A stretch of 64,000 bases of DNA from Nonlabens sp. YIK11. GTDB taxonomy: Bacteria > Bacteroidota > Bacteroidia > Flavobacteriales > Flavobacteriaceae. Under the pieces are notes generated by a model, which was not told the origin of the DNA, made no database searches, and worked only from the letters and a program-made list of their open reading frames with translations. Where the stretch lies: assembly GCF_001413925.1 (NCBI RefSeq), contig NZ_LBMJ01000001.1, positions 1,445,001 through 1,509,000 on the forward strand, given 5' to 3'. The position numbers and the translations under genes are program-made. How positions within the stretch are numbered: position 1 is the first letter of the stretch; each line of letters opens with the position of its first letter. Below are positions 62,677-64,000 of this stretch, piece by piece.

Positions 62677-64000
62677 ATGTTATTCATGCGCAAATCACTA
62701 TTCCTAAGTCTGTTATTTCTCGCCAGCATCGCCGTGCAGGCACAACTACAATCTCCAGCCGATTTCCTAGGCTATGAAATAGGAACCCAGTTTTCGCGCC
62801 ATGCAGATGTGGTGCGCTATTTTGAACATGTTGCCGAAAACAGCGATATGGTCACCTATCAAGAATATGGAAAAACCAACGAGCGCCGACCGCTCACGTA
62901 TGCGATCGTCACCAGTCCAGCGAACCAAAATAACATCGAGCAAATCAGAAAAAACAATCTAGCCCAGACTGGAATCATTGAAGGAAATGCGACTTCAGAT
63001 AAGGCGATTGTTTGGTTATCCTACAACGTGCACGGTAACGAGGCCAGCAGTACAGAGGCTTCTATGGTGACGCTGTATGAACTCATTACCACTAAAAAAG
63101 ACTGGCTGGAAAATACGGTCGTCATCATCGATCCATGTGTGAATCCAGACGGTCGCGACCGCTATGCCAACTGGTACAATCAGGTGGCGAGCCAGCCGTA
63201 CGATCCTTTACAAATTGCGGCAGAACATAACGAACCATGGCCTGGTGGTCGTCCCAATCATTATTTGTTTGACCTGAATCGCGACTGGGCTTGGGCAACG
63301 CAGGTAGAATCCCAGCAGCGTTTAAAAGTGTACAACCAGTGGATGCCACAAATACATGTGGATTTTCACGAGCAAGGCATTAATGAGCCGTACTATTTCG
63401 CTCCGGCAGCAGAACCTTTTCACGAAGTGATTACCGATTTTCAGCGCGAGTTCCAGACCAAAATAGGACAGAACCACGCCCAGTATTTTGATAACGAAGG
63501 CTGGCTATATTTTACCAGAGAACGCTTTGATTTATTGTACCCTAGTTATGGCGATACCTATCCTACCTACATGGGCGCGATTGGAATGACCTATGAGCAA
63601 GCCGGTCACGGCCGTGCTGGATTGGGCATCAACAACGATGAAGGTTTTGAATTGACTCTAGTAGATCGTGTGGTGCACCATAAAACTACCGGACTTTCCA
63701 CTATCGAGGTCGCTTCTCAAAACGTGGAAAAACTCAATACCGAATTTGAGAAATACTTTGACAACAGCAACCTGACTACCAAAAGCTTTGTACTCAAAGG
63801 CAGCACTGACCAACTCATGGCACTGGCCAAATTGCTGGACCGTCACGAGATCCAATACGGTTTTACAGGAAAAGGAAAAACCAACGGTTTAGGCTACAAC
63901 AACGACAAGAAAACCACACTGGAATACGATACCGCCATGGTGGTTTCTACCAACCAACCCAAAGGGAAAATGGTACAAGTACTTTTTGAGCCTAACGCCC
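62677..64000 (+). CDS. M14-family zinc carboxypeptidase (3' end outside window)
   Basis: A signal peptide (MRKSLFLSLLFLASIAVQAQ, from the ATG at 62686, or 62677) precedes an M14 domain. Zinc ligands H119 and E122 are in YNVHGNEASSTE and H231 is in VDFHEQGINEPYYF. DLNRDWAW and EQAGHGRAGLG also fit. 441 codons are present, and the frame runs off the window, so the C-terminus and the catalytic Glu cannot be judged. An exported peptidase, probably for peptide scavenging. Confidence 0.88.
   Translation, partial: MLFMRKSLFLSLLFLASIAVQAQLQSPADFLGYEIGTQFSRHADVVRYFEHVAENSDMVTYQEYGKTNERRPLTYAIVTSPANQNNIEQIRKNNLAQTGIIEGNATSDKAIVWLSYNVHGNEASSTEASMVTLYELITTKKDWLENTVVIIDPCVNPDGRDRYANWYNQVASQPYDPLQIAAEHNEPWPGGRPNHYLFDLNRDWAWATQVESQQRLKVYNQWMPQIHVDFHEQGINEPYYFAPAAEPFHEVITDFQREFQTKIGQNHAQYFDNEGWLYFTRERFDLLYPSYGDTYPTYMGAIGMTYEQAGHGRAGLGINNDEGFELTLVDRVVHHKTTGLSTIEVASQNVEKLNTEFEKYFDNSNLTTKSFVLKGSTDQLMALAKLLDRHEIQYGFTGKGKTNGLGYNNDKKTTLEYDTAMVVSTNQPKGKMVQVLFEPNA

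Overview
The window looks like chromosomal DNA from a marine flavobacterium (Bacteroidota), most likely Nonlabens or a close relative. The evidence is two microbial rhodopsins that match the flavobacterial NDQ sodium pump (7290-8129) and the NTQ chloride pump (11752-12570, key residues N98/T102/Q109), SusC/TonB-type receptors with carboxypeptidase-like N-terminal domains, a DUF4249 lipoprotein, LytTR regulators, and the near absence of Shine-Dalgarno sequences. Genus assignment is inference.

Layout. 1-7164: two sensor kinase/LytTR regulator pairs, a secreted protein and an outer-membrane beta-barrel protein. 7290-15067: a photobiology cluster holding a Na+-pump rhodopsin, two stand-alone BLUF blue-light sensors at inner and outer positions, glgA-glgC for glycogen, and a tight ClR-DUF2254-blh operon in which blh should make retinal. 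15281-19418: a secreted protein of unknown function, an unrecognised conserved protein, simple-sequence repeats, and two paralogous small HTH-like proteins. 19915-33256: a defence island with hsdM, hsdS, two extra PD-(D/E)XK-type genes, hsdR, mcrB, mcrC and a membrane-anchored PD-(D/E)XK-like protein. 33303-38781: rtcB with a divergent WYL regulator, a YciI-like protein, an S41 peptidase and a hypothetical gene. 38967-43203: a phosphorelay cluster (large GAF/PAS kinase plus three receiver proteins, one frameshifted). 43530-52229: an ABC-F ATPase, three tandem GIGT-motif secreted paralogs, a PAS kinase, a nucleoside deaminase, cbpA-cbpM, tRNA-Ser and two small genes. 52328-64000: SanA/YdcF-like protein, nitroreductase, DUF4249 and TonB receptor pair, nitronate monooxygenase, XRE membrane regulator, YgjV-like, PAP2, patatin, an FNR-like reductase, and the start of an M14 peptidase cut by the window edge.

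A family of palindromic repeats built on GCTTTCGCGAAAGC is scattered through the whole window. Eight exact copies occur, five of them inside genes, and four of those five are read in the same frame as Ala-Phe-Ala-Lys-Ala. A second, longer form carries an inner CTGCCTG/CAGGCAG palindrome and is found only between genes.

The most interesting candidates are the light cluster with its BLUF and glycogen genes, the DUF2254 membrane protein co-transcribed with the chloride pump, the composite restriction island, and the in-frame palindrome family. All functions are inferred from motifs read by eye; no database search was run.
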